21,648 nt of DNA from SG8-41 sp029864385 (GCA_029864385.1 JAOTTL010000053.1:1-21648), one strand, 5' to 3'; positions 8,259-15,060 are shown, counted from the stretch's first letter. A program made the numbers and translations. The notes: generated by a model not told the origin, from the sequence alone.

Positions 8259-8348
8259 GATCCCCCCATCTCCGACCGTTCCCCCGGAGCGGGAAGAGTG
8301 GTGTGTGCCTCCTCTCTCGCAACGGGAGCGAGGGAAGGAGTGAGGGCT
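8259..8348 (-). repeat. REP-like palindromic intergenic element, copy 2
   Basis: On the - strand this begins AGCCCTCACTCCTTCCCTCG, exactly as copy 1 at 4075, and stays alignable for about 88 bp to GATGGGGGAT. The hairpins are partly rebuilt (for example CTCGC pairing with GCGAG), suggesting structure is conserved more than sequence. It lies in inverted orientation relative to copy 1, about 4.1 kb away. Confidence 0.7.
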
Positions 8349-8517
8349 GGGCATCCAGCAGCGGCTTAAGAGAAGTTCACGGCATTCTGTTACCGGTTCT
8401 AAGCATTGTATACCATAGCATTGCGCTGGCTTGCCGGATCGGTGTCGCGCGAATTTCAAGCCGACTTGCCGAGCGAGGCGCCAATGCGGTTGTCGCTGTC
8501 GCACGAGACTGTCCGAT

Positions 8518-10353
8518 TCATGCAGCCGCCCCATGTCGCCTGAGCCACTGCTCAAGCATCATCAGCACCCAGACCATCGTCCCGTAGTAACCAGCGTGGC
8601 TTGCGACGTGCGTGGAGGTTAGCTCATCTATGAATTCCGGGCGAACGATGCCGCGCTCCTTCAGATCGGTCAGGCTGCCGAGCGCAAGCTGCCGCAGCGG
8701 TCGGTGTGTTTGTAGCCATGGCCCGAAAGGCAGTCCGAATCCATGCTTGCTCTTGGCGATGATTTCGTCCGGAAGGAAGCCTCGAAGGGCCTCTTTGAAG
8801 AAGTAGCGAAGCCGTGTACCTTTGAGTTTCAAGCGGGGGGACAAGCCGGCGGAGAACGCGACGATTGAGTCGGAGAGGAGGGGATACCTGACGTCAATGC
8901 ACGCAAGTTCGCATGAGCGCGTGACCTTGGGGAGATCATTGTCCGCCAGCGTGAACCGCAAGTCCAGCGCAAGTATGCGATTGATCAGCGATTGCGCCTG
9001 AGCGCCGCTGTACGCCTGTTCCATCATCGCCCGGGGCTGTTGTGCGTCGACTATATCGAGAAAATTGGCGGTGAAAACGTTGTCGGCGCCGAGACGTTCG
9101 AGGAGATTGTAGTTGTCATAACGGGCGGGCATGGGCATCGAGGCATTCGTCACGTAGCGCTGCGCTTTGCCCATGAGGCTTACTGAAGGCAGCAGGCCCA
9201 AGACTGGCTCGATCAGGCCCTTGCGCAAGTCGCGGGGCAGGTCGCTGTAGAGCGAGTAAAGGTACTGCTTGGCGTAGCGCTCGTTGCCGCCGAACAGCTC
9301 GTCGCCGCCGTCGCCGCCGAGCAAAGTGTCCACCCCGTCGCCCTTCGCGAGCTTCGCGCAATAGTAGGTCGGAACCGCCGAGGAGTTGCCAAAGGGCTGG
9401 TCGTGGACCGCGGCAATCAGCGGAATAGCGCTCACTACGTCGTCGGGCGTGACGTAGTACTCCTGGTGCCGCGTGCCGAAATGGCGCGCGGCGATGCGCG
9501 CGTAGTGCATCTCGTCGTAGCCTTGGGCCTCGAAGCCGATCGAATACGTACGCGCGGGTTTCCCCGTGACCTCACCCAGCATGCCCGCGAGAGTGGAGCT
9601 GTCCGTACCGCCGCTGAGGAACGTCCCGACTGTGTCGCCTTGCGCGGCTTCGCGGACGCCTTCGCGTAGCAAGGTAAGAAATTCCTTCTTGAGCTCCGGG
9701 AAGGACGGCCTCTCGTCTTCGGCGAAGCGCATCTCCCAGTAGGAGCGGGTTTCGGCCTTGCCGTTGCGCCAGAGGAGGAAGGTACCAGGGAGCAGGCGAT
9801 GCCGACCTACGTGAATGGTGCGAGGCCCTGGCACCATGTGGAAGTAGACATAATCGTAAATTGCCTGCTGGTCGATCTCAGCCGTGCTCCCCGGGAAGGC
9901 GCTGATCGAGTCGAGTGTGGACCCAAACACGAGGGTGCCGACGGCGACGCAGTAACAAAGTGGGCGCGTGCCCATGCGATCGATCGCCAGCACTGCTTCG
10001 CCGCCGCGGCCGTCCAGGATGGCGAGCGCAAAAGTGCCCGCCAGGGCCGTGAGCACGTCCGCGCCCTTGCGGGCATAGCCCTGCGCGATCGCGCGCGCCA
10101 TGCCGTCGCGCTGCGCGAGTGCGCCGAGGTCGGCGTCCGAAAAACGCGCGCGACCCCACACCGCGACGAGTTGGTGGTCATCCTGAAAGATATCGAGATC
10201 GGTACCGGCTGCCGCTACGGCGCCGAAGCCAGCGGAGGCGCTGCGCACCGCGCTGCCGTCGAAGCGGTTGAGCGGCGCAGCCATCGCCTCGATCACTTGC
10301 GGGTCTGCCGGGCCAGAACGCTTCGGGTCAAACCAACCGCACAGTCCGCTCAT
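8518..10353 (-). CDS. Asparagine synthase-like amidotransferase, exosortase A-associated
   Basis: This 611-residue protein has an N-terminal class II glutamine amidotransferase-like domain (about 1-200) and a C-terminal asparagine synthetase domain. The latter contains the ATP PP-loop SGGTDSS (247-253), then LLGGDGGDELFGG (345-356) and SKHGFGLPFGPWL near the C-terminus. Such proteins adenylate a carboxylate and replace it with an amide nitrogen; in exosortase A loci the natural acceptor is unknown. The N-terminus reads MSGLCGWF, so the only candidate nucleophile cysteine is residue 5 rather than residue 2. Unless the protein is processed or the start differs, glutaminase chemistry may be absent. 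ATG 10353 begins the conserved N-terminus. Upstream on the same strand lies a repeat-bounded GxxExxY cassette and then the PLP decarboxylase. Confidence 0.92.
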   Translation of the reverse strand: MSGLCGWFDPKRSGPADPQVIEAMAAPLNRFDGSAVRSASAGFGAVAAAGTDLDIFQDDHQLVAVWGRARFSDADLGALAQRDGMARAIAQGYARKGADVLTALAGTFALAILDGRGGEAVLAIDRMGTRPLCYCVAVGTLVFGSTLDSISAFPGSTAEIDQQAIYDYVYFHMVPGPRTIHVGRHRLLPGTFLLWRNGKAETRSYWEMRFAEDERPSFPELKKEFLTLLREGVREAAQGDTVGTFLSGGTDSSTLAGMLGEVTGKPARTYSIGFEAQGYDEMHYARIAARHFGTRHQEYYVTPDDVVSAIPLIAAVHDQPFGNSSAVPTYYCAKLAKGDGVDTLLGGDGGDELFGGNERYAKQYLYSLYSDLPRDLRKGLIEPVLGLLPSVSLMGKAQRYVTNASMPMPARYDNYNLLERLGADNVFTANFLDIVDAQQPRAMMEQAYSGAQAQSLINRILALDLRFTLADNDLPKVTRSCELACIDVRYPLLSDSIVAFSAGLSPRLKLKGTRLRYFFKEALRGFLPDEIIAKSKHGFGLPFGPWLQTHRPLRQLALGSLTDLKERGIVRPEFIDELTSTHVASHAGYYGTMVWVLMMLEQWLRRHGAAA

Positions 10354-10385
10354 GACGCAACCCCCATCTCAAAAATCAAGAAACA

Positions 10386-10419
10386 TGAGCCACAGATACA
10401 CACAGATGAACACAGATTT
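10386..10419 (+). repeat. Left inverted repeat of cassette A
   Basis: Starts TGAGCCACAGATACACACAG and contains three CACAGAT units 10 bp apart. It pairs with 10881-10916 on the opposite strand. Confidence 0.75.
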
Positions 10420-10421
10420 CA

Positions 10422-10808
10422 CTAATGCAAAATCAAACGCTTTACTTCAACTCGCGGCCTGCCGAAATTTACAAGCAGGCAAATCCTAAGGCCTGTCGCC
10501 TTTAGGTAGTGGAGGCATTGCGCGGAGTGTACATCGTCGAGGATTCGTGCTGATTTCAGCTCCACAATCACACGATCTTCTACCAGAAGGTCCGCGGCGA
10601 AATCTCCAACCGACTGACCGTTGTACAGAACCCTGATCGGGTGCTGCTGCTCGACCTTAAGGCCGCCCTTCCGCAACTCAATTGCCAAAGCGTTCTCGTA
10701 GACTTTTTCCAGAAACCCGCTGCCTAGCGTATTGCTGACGCGGTAAACACAGGTGATGATTCTCTCGGTGATCCGGTTGATCTCTGATTGACGCTCCTCT
10801 GAGTCCAT
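10422..10808 (-). CDS. GxxExxY family protein (PD-(D/E)XK nuclease-like), copy A
   Basis: This 128-residue protein has the family signature GFLEKVY (residues 31-37: G, E and Y spaced GxxExxY) and a PD-(D/E)XK-like core. The core has Asp69 in VGDFAADLLVED and Glu83/Lys85 in VIVELKSA, followed by DDVHSAQCLHYLKATG and CLLVNFG. The domain (PF13366 type) is predicted to be a nuclease fold; its cellular role is not established. ATG 10808 is preceded by GCCG as in copy B, and the two proteins align end to end without gaps at about 59% identity (hand count). The gene sits inside a pair of inverted repeats between the decarboxylase and the amidotransferase, with which it has no obvious metabolic connection. 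Confidence 0.88.
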   Translation of the reverse strand: MDSEERQSEINRITERIITCVYRVSNTLGSGFLEKVYENALAIELRKGGLKVEQQHPIRVLYNGQSVGDFAADLLVEDRVIVELKSARILDDVHSAQCLHYLKATGLRICLLVNFGRPRVEVKRLILH

Positions 10809-10833
10809 CGGCTTTTACCGGGTCCTGAGTTTT

Positions 10834-10858
10834 CCGTGTTTATTTGTGGTTCAATCTG
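10834..10858 (-). repeat. Extra partial end repeat beside cassette A
   Basis: On the - strand this contains TTGAACCACAAATAAACACG, a diverged copy of the cassette end lying inside the right inverted repeat. The right side of the cassette therefore carries two end copies in tandem. Confidence 0.55.
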
Positions 10859-10880
10859 GTTTTGGTCTTTGGTGTTTATC

Positions 10881-10916
10881 TTATCCGCGTTTATCTGTGT
10901 TTATCTGTGGCTCAAA
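10881..10916 (-). repeat. Right inverted repeat of cassette A
   Basis: On the - strand it reads TTTGAGCCACAGATAAACAC, then another ACAGATAAAC-type unit and GCGGATAA. Its first bases contain the TGA stop of the PLP decarboxylase gene (10912-10914), so gene end and repeat end coincide. Confidence 0.75.
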
Positions 10917-12147
10917 CAAGTATTTCCGCTGGCGCGGGATGGCTGAGAAAAGCCGTTGGGCTCGCGGTGAGACCGTATGCGCCCGATTGGAACACGGCGA
11001 CAAGGTCGCCGACGTCCGCTTCTGCCATTTCCATGCCGTCGGCGAGCAGATCGAGCGGCGTACATAGCGGACCAACGACGCTCACGACTTCTCGCTTGCT
11101 GCCGACTACCCGGTTACCCACCGCTACAGGATAATTCTTCCGTATGACTTGGCCGAAATTGCCGGATGCCGCCAGATGGTGGTGCAGGCCGCCATCGGTA
11201 ATGAGGAACACGTGGCCGCGCGAGATCTTGCGGTCGACGACACGGCAAACATAGATGCCCGCCTCGCCGACCAGGTAGCGGCCCAGCTCGATCACAACCT
11301 GCGCCTGGGGCAATTGTCCCTTCATTCCGTCGAGCAATCTGGCGAGGTTGCCGCCAACTGCCGCAACGTCGAGCGGACGCTCGCCGGGAAAATAGGGTAT
11401 GCCAAAGCCGCCGCCGATGTTAAGCACGCGTACCGGCGCAGGCGCATGCTTGGCGAGCGTGAGCGCCAGTTCGATCGTCTTCTCCTGCGCCTCTTTGATC
11501 GCGTCACCGCGCAAGTTCTGCGAGCCGCTGAAAATGTGGAAGCCCTGGAAGTCGAGGCCGAGCTGCCCAATCCGCGCGAGCATCTCGGGCACGCGCTCGG
11601 CATCCACACCGAACTGTTTAGGGCCGCCGCCCATCTTCATTCCCGAGCTTTTCAGCTCGAAGTCGGGGTTGACCCGTACCGCCACACGGGGGCGCTTGCC
11701 GGCGCTCTTGCCGAGCGCGTCAATGCGCTCCATCTCGCGCTCCGACTCGAGGTTGACGACGATGCCGGCGGCGACTGCGTCGGTCAGCTCCGCGTCGGTC
11801 TTGCCAGGTCCGGCAAAGCTGATTGCCGCAGGATCCATGCCGGCGGCGAGCGCGACCTTGAGCTCTCCGGCGGAGGCCACGTCGAGGCCGTCCACCAGCC
11901 GGGCGAGGTGCTGCACAACCGCCGGCATCGGATTGGCCTTGATCGCGTAATGCAGATGCACGTCTGCCGGCAGGTGCTTGCGCAACAGCTCGACACGCTG
12001 CGTGATGAGGCCACGGTCGTAGGCGTAGAAGGGCGTGCGGCCGACACGCTGCGCCAGCTCGGTGAGCGGGACGCCGCCGACCTGGAGGCAGTCGTCCACG
12101 ACCGAAAACTGCGTCATCGGTGCATGCGCGATGCGCGTATTGGTCAT
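10912..12147 (-). CDS. PLP-dependent decarboxylase, exosortase A-associated
   Basis: This 411-residue enzyme has the alanine-racemase/ornithine-DAP decarboxylase fold III. The PLP lysine is in LHYAIKANPMP (Lys70). Further signatures are VDGLDVASAGELKVAL, ISFAGPGKTD, AVRVNPDF, the phosphate-binding GGGFGIPYFPGE, VIELGRYLVGEAG and the active-site cysteine loop SVVGPLCTPLD. It matches the subfamily tied to exosortase A loci (TIGR03099 type); the substrate is unknown but should be an amino acid or a carrier-bound derivative. I chose ATG 12147: upstream in-frame codons to 12213 are encoded by the left repeat of cassette B and do not belong to the family; ATG 12117 is another option. Both gene ends touch GxxExxY cassettes, and the stop codon itself is part of the repeat of cassette A. 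Confidence 0.93.
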   Translation of the reverse strand: MTNTRIAHAPMTQFSVVDDCLQVGGVPLTELAQRVGRTPFYAYDRGLITQRVELLRKHLPADVHLHYAIKANPMPAVVQHLARLVDGLDVASAGELKVALAAGMDPAAISFAGPGKTDAELTDAVAAGIVVNLESEREMERIDALGKSAGKRPRVAVRVNPDFELKSSGMKMGGGPKQFGVDAERVPEMLARIGQLGLDFQGFHIFSGSQNLRGDAIKEAQEKTIELALTLAKHAPAPVRVLNIGGGFGIPYFPGERPLDVAAVGGNLARLLDGMKGQLPQAQVVIELGRYLVGEAGIYVCRVVDRKISRGHVFLITDGGLHHHLAASGNFGQVIRKNYPVAVGNRVVGSKREVVSVVGPLCTPLDLLADGMEMAEADVGDLVAVFQSGAYGLTASPTAFLSHPAPAEILV

Positions 12148-12169
12148 AAAGTCAAGAGCAACCCCATTT

Positions 12170-12195
12170 AACCGCCGATGGCCGCCGATGGCCGC
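12170..12195 (+). repeat. Left inverted repeat of cassette B
   Basis: Begins AACCGCCGATGGCCGCCGAT and is repeated without mismatch in reverse complement at 12684-12709. It lies about 22 nt upstream of the decarboxylase start. Confidence 0.85.
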
Positions 12196-12238
12196 AGGCG
12201 AAAGTGATTTCAATACACACAGGAAACTCTTTAGCGAC

Positions 12239-12628
12239 TCAAAAGTGATACACGATGCGCTTTACCGTCGCCCTGGACGTGGCGAAGTTCACTAACAAGC
12301 AAACTTGATGCCCGGTTGCTCGAAGATAGTTCAGACATTGCGCCGCATGGATATCATCGATAATTTTGACTGCCTTCACTTCAACAATGACGCACCCTTC
12401 AACGAGAAGATCGGCAATGAAATCGCCGACCAGCACGCCCCTGTAGCGGACCTCGATTCTGTGTTGCTGAGCGGCCTGAAGGCTGTTTTGCTGAAGCTCT
12501 ACAAGGAGAGCATTCTCATAGACCTTTTCCAGAAAGCCAGCTCCTAGAGTTCGGCTCACTTGATGAACGCAACCGATAATCTTCTGGGTAATCCGGTCCA
12601 GCTCCAACCGGCGCGCGTCACCGTCCAT
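12239..12628 (-). CDS. GxxExxY family protein (PD-(D/E)XK nuclease-like), copy B
   Basis: This 129-residue protein is homologous to copy A along its entire length (about 59% identity by hand count). Signature GFLEKVY (31-37); nuclease-like residues Asp69 in VGDFIADLLVEG and Glu83/Lys85 in VIVEVKAV; C-terminal block DDIHAAQCLNYLRATG. I chose ATG 12628 because it aligns with the start of copy A and shares the GCCGATGGA context. ATG 12658 would add ten residues, and the frame open further upstream is encoded partly by the right repeat. At 59% identity copy B is not a recent duplicate of copy A, so the two cassettes probably arrived separately. The function is unknown; a nuclease that acts on its own flanking repeats is a possibility, not a finding. 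Confidence 0.87.
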   Translation of the reverse strand: MDGDARRLELDRITQKIIGCVHQVSRTLGAGFLEKVYENALLVELQQNSLQAAQQHRIEVRYRGVLVGDFIADLLVEGCVIVEVKAVKIIDDIHAAQCLNYLRATGHQVCLLVNFATSRATVKRIVYHF

Positions 12629-12677
12629 CGGCGTTTGCTCGTTTCTTGATGTTGTCATTCCATTCGGGTTGCTATGG

Positions 12678-14285
12678 TTATCGGCGGCCATCGGCGGCCA
12701 TCGGCGGTTCAAAGAGGTCTTGCAGTTCCTGCGCCAGCAGCTTGCGGTCGATCTTGCCATTCGGATTTCGCGGCAAACTCCCCTCCCGCACCATCACCCG
12801 CGCCGGTACCATGAATGCGGGCAGCTGCTGCCGGCATTGCGCGAGCAGCTCTTCGGTATCGAGCCGCACGCCATCGCGCGCCGTCACGACCACGACGATC
12901 GCCTGGCCGAGCACCGGGTGCGGAATGCCGAGCGCCGCGGCCTCGCCGACCAGCTTGGTCGCGTAGATTACTTCCTCGACCTCGGTGGGGCTCACGCGAT
13001 AGCCGGAGGTCTTGATCATCTCGTCGTGGCGGCTGATGAAATAGAGGAAACCGTCTTCGTCCCTGCGCACGGTGTCGCCCGACCAGACCGCGATCTCCGG
13101 CATGACCAGACCTTCGGGCTGGCCGGGGGCCGGCTTGAAACGTTCCGCGGTCTTCTCCGGATCGTTCCAGTAACCGAGCGACACCAGGGCGCCGCGATGC
13201 ACCAGCTCGCCCGGCTCGCCCGGCGCACAGGGCGTGCCGTCTTCTCGCACCACCAGCACTTCGGCGTTCGGAATCGCTTTGCCGATCGAGTCCGGGCGGC
13301 GGTCCAGCTCCATGGGCGGCAGGTAGGTGGAGCGGAACGACTCGGTCAGCCCGTACATCAGGAACACCAGCATTTTGGGCAGTGCCGCTCGTAGTGCATC
13401 AAGCGTCGCTCTCGGCATCCGGCCGCCGGTGTTGGCGATGTAGCGCAAGCTGCCGCGCGCGGCTTCCGGCCACTCGAGCTGCGCGAGCTGTATCCACAGC
13501 GGCGGCACGGCGGTGAGCCCGGTGATTCGCTCCTGCTCGACTGCGGTGATGATGTCCCGCGGCAGGAGATAGTTGATCAGCGTGACGCTGGCACCGGCGT
13601 AAAACGCGGTCGTGAGCTGGCTGAAGCCCGCGTCGAAACTCAGCGGCAGCGCGGAAAGGATCCGGTCGTCCGGACGATTTTCGAGATATTGCGCCACGCT
13701 CCTTGCGCCGGCGACCATGTTGCGGTGTGACAGCACAACCCCTTTCGGCTTACCGGTGCTGCCCGAGGTGTAAAGGATCGCGGTCATGTCCGTGTCGATG
13801 ACCCGGTGCGCCCGCACGCTGGCGCGTGCGGGTATGGCATCTTCCCAGGACACGATGCTGACACTTGGAAGCCGAACGGTATCTCCGATCGACCCAACGA
13901 TAATCACCGCACGGAGGTCTTCGCATTCCTTGAGGGATTCGGCGAGCAGAGACAGGCGCTCCGGGGATGTAACCAGTATGCGCACATTGCAGTCTTTCAG
14001 GATATACGTAACCTGTGTTGCCTTGAGCACGGGATTGACCGGTACGAACACACCGCCGGCAGCGGCGGCACCGAACATTGCAGCCACGGTTTCGGGGCGT
14101 TTCTCAAGGTAGACCGCGAGACGGTCCTGGCGCGCGAATCCCAATGCCAATATCGCTCGGGCGGTCAGGTCCACCAGTTCGGTGAGGGCCCCGTAGCTCA
14201 TGCCCTGTCCCCGGTAAGCGAGCGCCTGGCCTCCTGGCGTCTTATCCGCGGTCAGTTGTACCAATTCGTGCAGAAGTACGGCCAC
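12678..14285 (-). CDS. Acyl-CoA ligase (AMP-forming), exosortase A-associated
   Basis: This ANL-superfamily adenylate-forming enzyme is 535 residues long from the chosen start. It shows the ATP loop LYTSGSTGKPKG (171-182), FLMYGLTESFRST, the late adenylation motifs SGDTVRRDEDGFLYFISRHDEMIKTSGYRVSP (conserved Asp and hinge) and the catalytic lysine in NPNGKIDRK. It corresponds to the exosortase A ligase family (TIGR03098 type) and would activate an acid for transfer to the nearby ACP; the substrate is unknown. GTG 14285 starts exactly where the domain starts (VAVLLHELV). GTG 14333 adds 16 residues and has no better ribosome-binding site. The last ten codons (EPPMAADGRR) are encoded by the right repeat of cassette B, so the native C-terminus was replaced or extended by the insertion. 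Confidence 0.92.
   Translation of the reverse strand: MAVLLHELVQLTADKTPGGQALAYRGQGMSYGALTELVDLTARAILALGFARQDRLAVYLEKRPETVAAMFGAAAAGGVFVPVNPVLKATQVTYILKDCNVRILVTSPERLSLLAESLKECEDLRAVIIVGSIGDTVRLPSVSIVSWEDAIPARASVRAHRVIDTDMTAILYTSGSTGKPKGVVLSHRNMVAGARSVAQYLENRPDDRILSALPLSFDAGFSQLTTAFYAGASVTLINYLLPRDIITAVEQERITGLTAVPPLWIQLAQLEWPEAARGSLRYIANTGGRMPRATLDALRAALPKMLVFLMYGLTESFRSTYLPPMELDRRPDSIGKAIPNAEVLVVREDGTPCAPGEPGELVHRGALVSLGYWNDPEKTAERFKPAPGQPEGLVMPEIAVWSGDTVRRDEDGFLYFISRHDEMIKTSGYRVSPTEVEEVIYATKLVGEAAALGIPHPVLGQAIVVVVTARDGVRLDTEELLAQCRQQLPAFMVPARVMVREGSLPRNPNGKIDRKLLAQELQDLFEPPMAADGRR
12684..12709 (-). repeat. Right inverted repeat of cassette B
   Basis: Perfect 26-bp reverse complement of 12170-12195. 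It lies inside the 3' end of the ligase reading frame and encodes its last residues. Confidence 0.85.
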
Positions 14286-14406
14286 GGATTGTGAGGGTCC
14301 TATTTGCAATTCGACGCGCCAGTCAATCGGCACCCCGCCGACAGTAATTGGCGTGATACATCGTACGCACGTCGCTGCAGAGGAAAGGAGCTGGCACTCT
14401 CAACCT

Positions 14407-14421
14407 AACCGTTCAACGGTT
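14407..14421. repeat. Short palindrome AACCGTT-C-AACGGTT
   Basis: A 15-bp perfect palindrome with one central base lies between the hydrolase-2 remnant and the ligase start. It could be an operator half-site pair or a small hairpin; nothing further supports either. Confidence 0.3.
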
Positions 14422-14432
14422 CATGGGGCATC

Positions 14433-14747
14433 GCCCTCGGCAAGCTCGAGCACCCAGCGCAAAGTCACGGCTGCAACTTCATCGCGCCACTCGCGTGAAA
14501 GTGTGGCTGGCCTCCGCGATCCCGGTATGCGTAGAACAGTAGAACAGCGCAGCGGAGGCGGCGGCGATGCGTTCGGCCGCGAGGGTGATCATGCGCCGCG
14601 ATTTGTTGAGCTCCTCGGCAAACGGTGGCGCCTGCAGCAAGCAACCGCGAAGGGACGCCCGACGCGCCAGCAGGCGCAACAGAAAGAAGCGGAAGCCCGA
14701 TCCGACCGGCAGCAGGAAAGCATCGGCCGATACGGCGCCCAAGACGA
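14433..14747 (-). pseudogene. Decayed exosortase A-associated hydrolase 2 remnant
   Basis: Immediately after the ACP stop, the - strand frame from TTG 14742 encodes SADAFLLPVGSGFRFF, then the unmistakable hydrolase-2 block APPFAEELNKSRRMITLAAE RIAA. The frame then goes to non-family sequence and stops at 14479. A shifted frame just downstream reads SREWRDEVAAVTLRWVLELAEG, which resembles the helix after the GDS loop in the same family. The segment between (strand with LxxDLxGxGDS) is missing. This is a hydrolase-2 gene reduced by internal deletion, frameshift and loss of its C-terminal two thirds. An intact paralogue is at 16470-17288 on the opposite strand (PPFAEELNQSR). The ancestral order was probably ACP, hydrolase 2, ligase. 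Confidence 0.75.
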
Positions 14748-14999
14748 TCAGCCCCCGATCTTGCCGTTGACAAATCCCGCGAGACTGCCGACCGTGGCGA
14801 AAGTGGATCCGTCGATATCATCGTCGTCGATCGTAATGCCGAAGCGATCCTCGATCGCGGTGATCACTCCTACGACCGCCATCGAGTCGAGTTGGGGAAG
14901 ACCTCCTAACAACGGCGTGTCGGATTTGAACTGCAGCGCGCGGCCCTGCAAACTCAATACTTCATCGAGAAGCTTGAGCACGTCTTGAGTCCTATCCAT
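14748..14999 (-). CDS. Acyl carrier protein, exosortase A-associated
   Basis: This 83-residue carrier protein has the 4'-phosphopantetheine attachment site in LPQLDSMAVVGVI (Ser39) and the acidic helix 3 region TIDDDDIDGSTFATVGSLAGFV. Length and layout fit a free-standing ACP of the exosortase A locus. It would carry the acyl group activated by the ligase and needs the nearby Sfp-type transferase for activation. ATG 14999 begins the conserved helix 1 (MDRTQDVLKLLDEVLSL); the upstream extension to 15056 has no carrier-protein character and overlaps a likely promoter. It is the first gene of the - strand series that leads through the ligase and decarboxylase. Confidence 0.92.
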   Translation of the reverse strand: MDRTQDVLKLLDEVLSLQGRALQFKSDTPLLGGLPQLDSMAVVGVITAIEDRFGITIDDDDIDGSTFATVGSLAGFVNGKIGG

Positions 15000-15054
15000 C
15001 CGGTGCACCTTCTGGCAAGATTTCGCGCTCAACCGCGCGCTCGAATACGACATC

Positions 15055-15060
15055 ATTATA
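15055..15060 (-). promoter_or_regulatory. Candidate -10 box upstream of the ACP gene
   Basis: The - strand has a perfect TATAAT (in CTATTATAATG) about 55 nt before the ACP start, in an otherwise GC-rich stretch. The -35 region is poor (GTGTAG or TGTAGG at plausible spacing), so the promoter call is tentative; it could need an activator. Confidence 0.35.

Larger units (their letters stand above)
8134..8517. other. Intergenic region with repeat remnants
   Basis: This 384-nt gap lies between the amidotransferase and the TPR gene. It holds a solo 10-bp-unit repeat (8178-8209) and the second REP-like element (8259-8348). The remaining DNA (8350-8517) shows no coding sequence that I can support. 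No convincing promoter for the TPR gene is visible. Confidence 0.6.
10386..10916 (-). mobile_element. GxxExxY cassette A bounded by inverted repeats
   Basis: The unit consists of inverted terminal repeats of about 34 bp at 10386-10419 and 10881-10916 enclosing a single GxxExxY gene. Read inward, both ends start TGAGCCACAGATA and continue with 10-bp units of the form ACAGATAAAC. A further partial copy sits at 10834-10858 in the same orientation as the right end. The flanks show a possible 4-bp duplication, TGTT, on either side (- strand), which is weak evidence. No transposase is present. Mobility is inferred from the end structure and from the position between two genes that normally belong to the same pathway. 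Confidence 0.6.
12170..12709 (-). mobile_element. GxxExxY cassette B bounded by 26-bp perfect inverted repeats
   Basis: The ends, 12170-12195 and 12684-12709, are perfect 26-bp inverted repeats made of 10-bp units: AACCGCCGATGG, then CCGCCGATGG, then CCGC. They enclose one GxxExxY gene on the - strand. In RNA they could form a long stem around the gene. The unit structure matches cassette A base for base at the invariant positions (C, GAT) while differing elsewhere. The insertion separates the ligase from the decarboxylase and supplies the last codons of the ligase. No transposase is present and no target duplication is obvious. Confidence 0.65.

Noticed and set aside
11149..12171. 340-residue + strand open frame
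   Set aside because: Antisense to the PLP decarboxylase, whose motifs are complete; the antisense product has none.
10386..12713. Possibility that the 10-bp-unit repeats are a CRISPR array
   Set aside because: Units are contiguous at 10 bp with no unique spacers, lie as inverted pairs around genes, and no cas genes are present.
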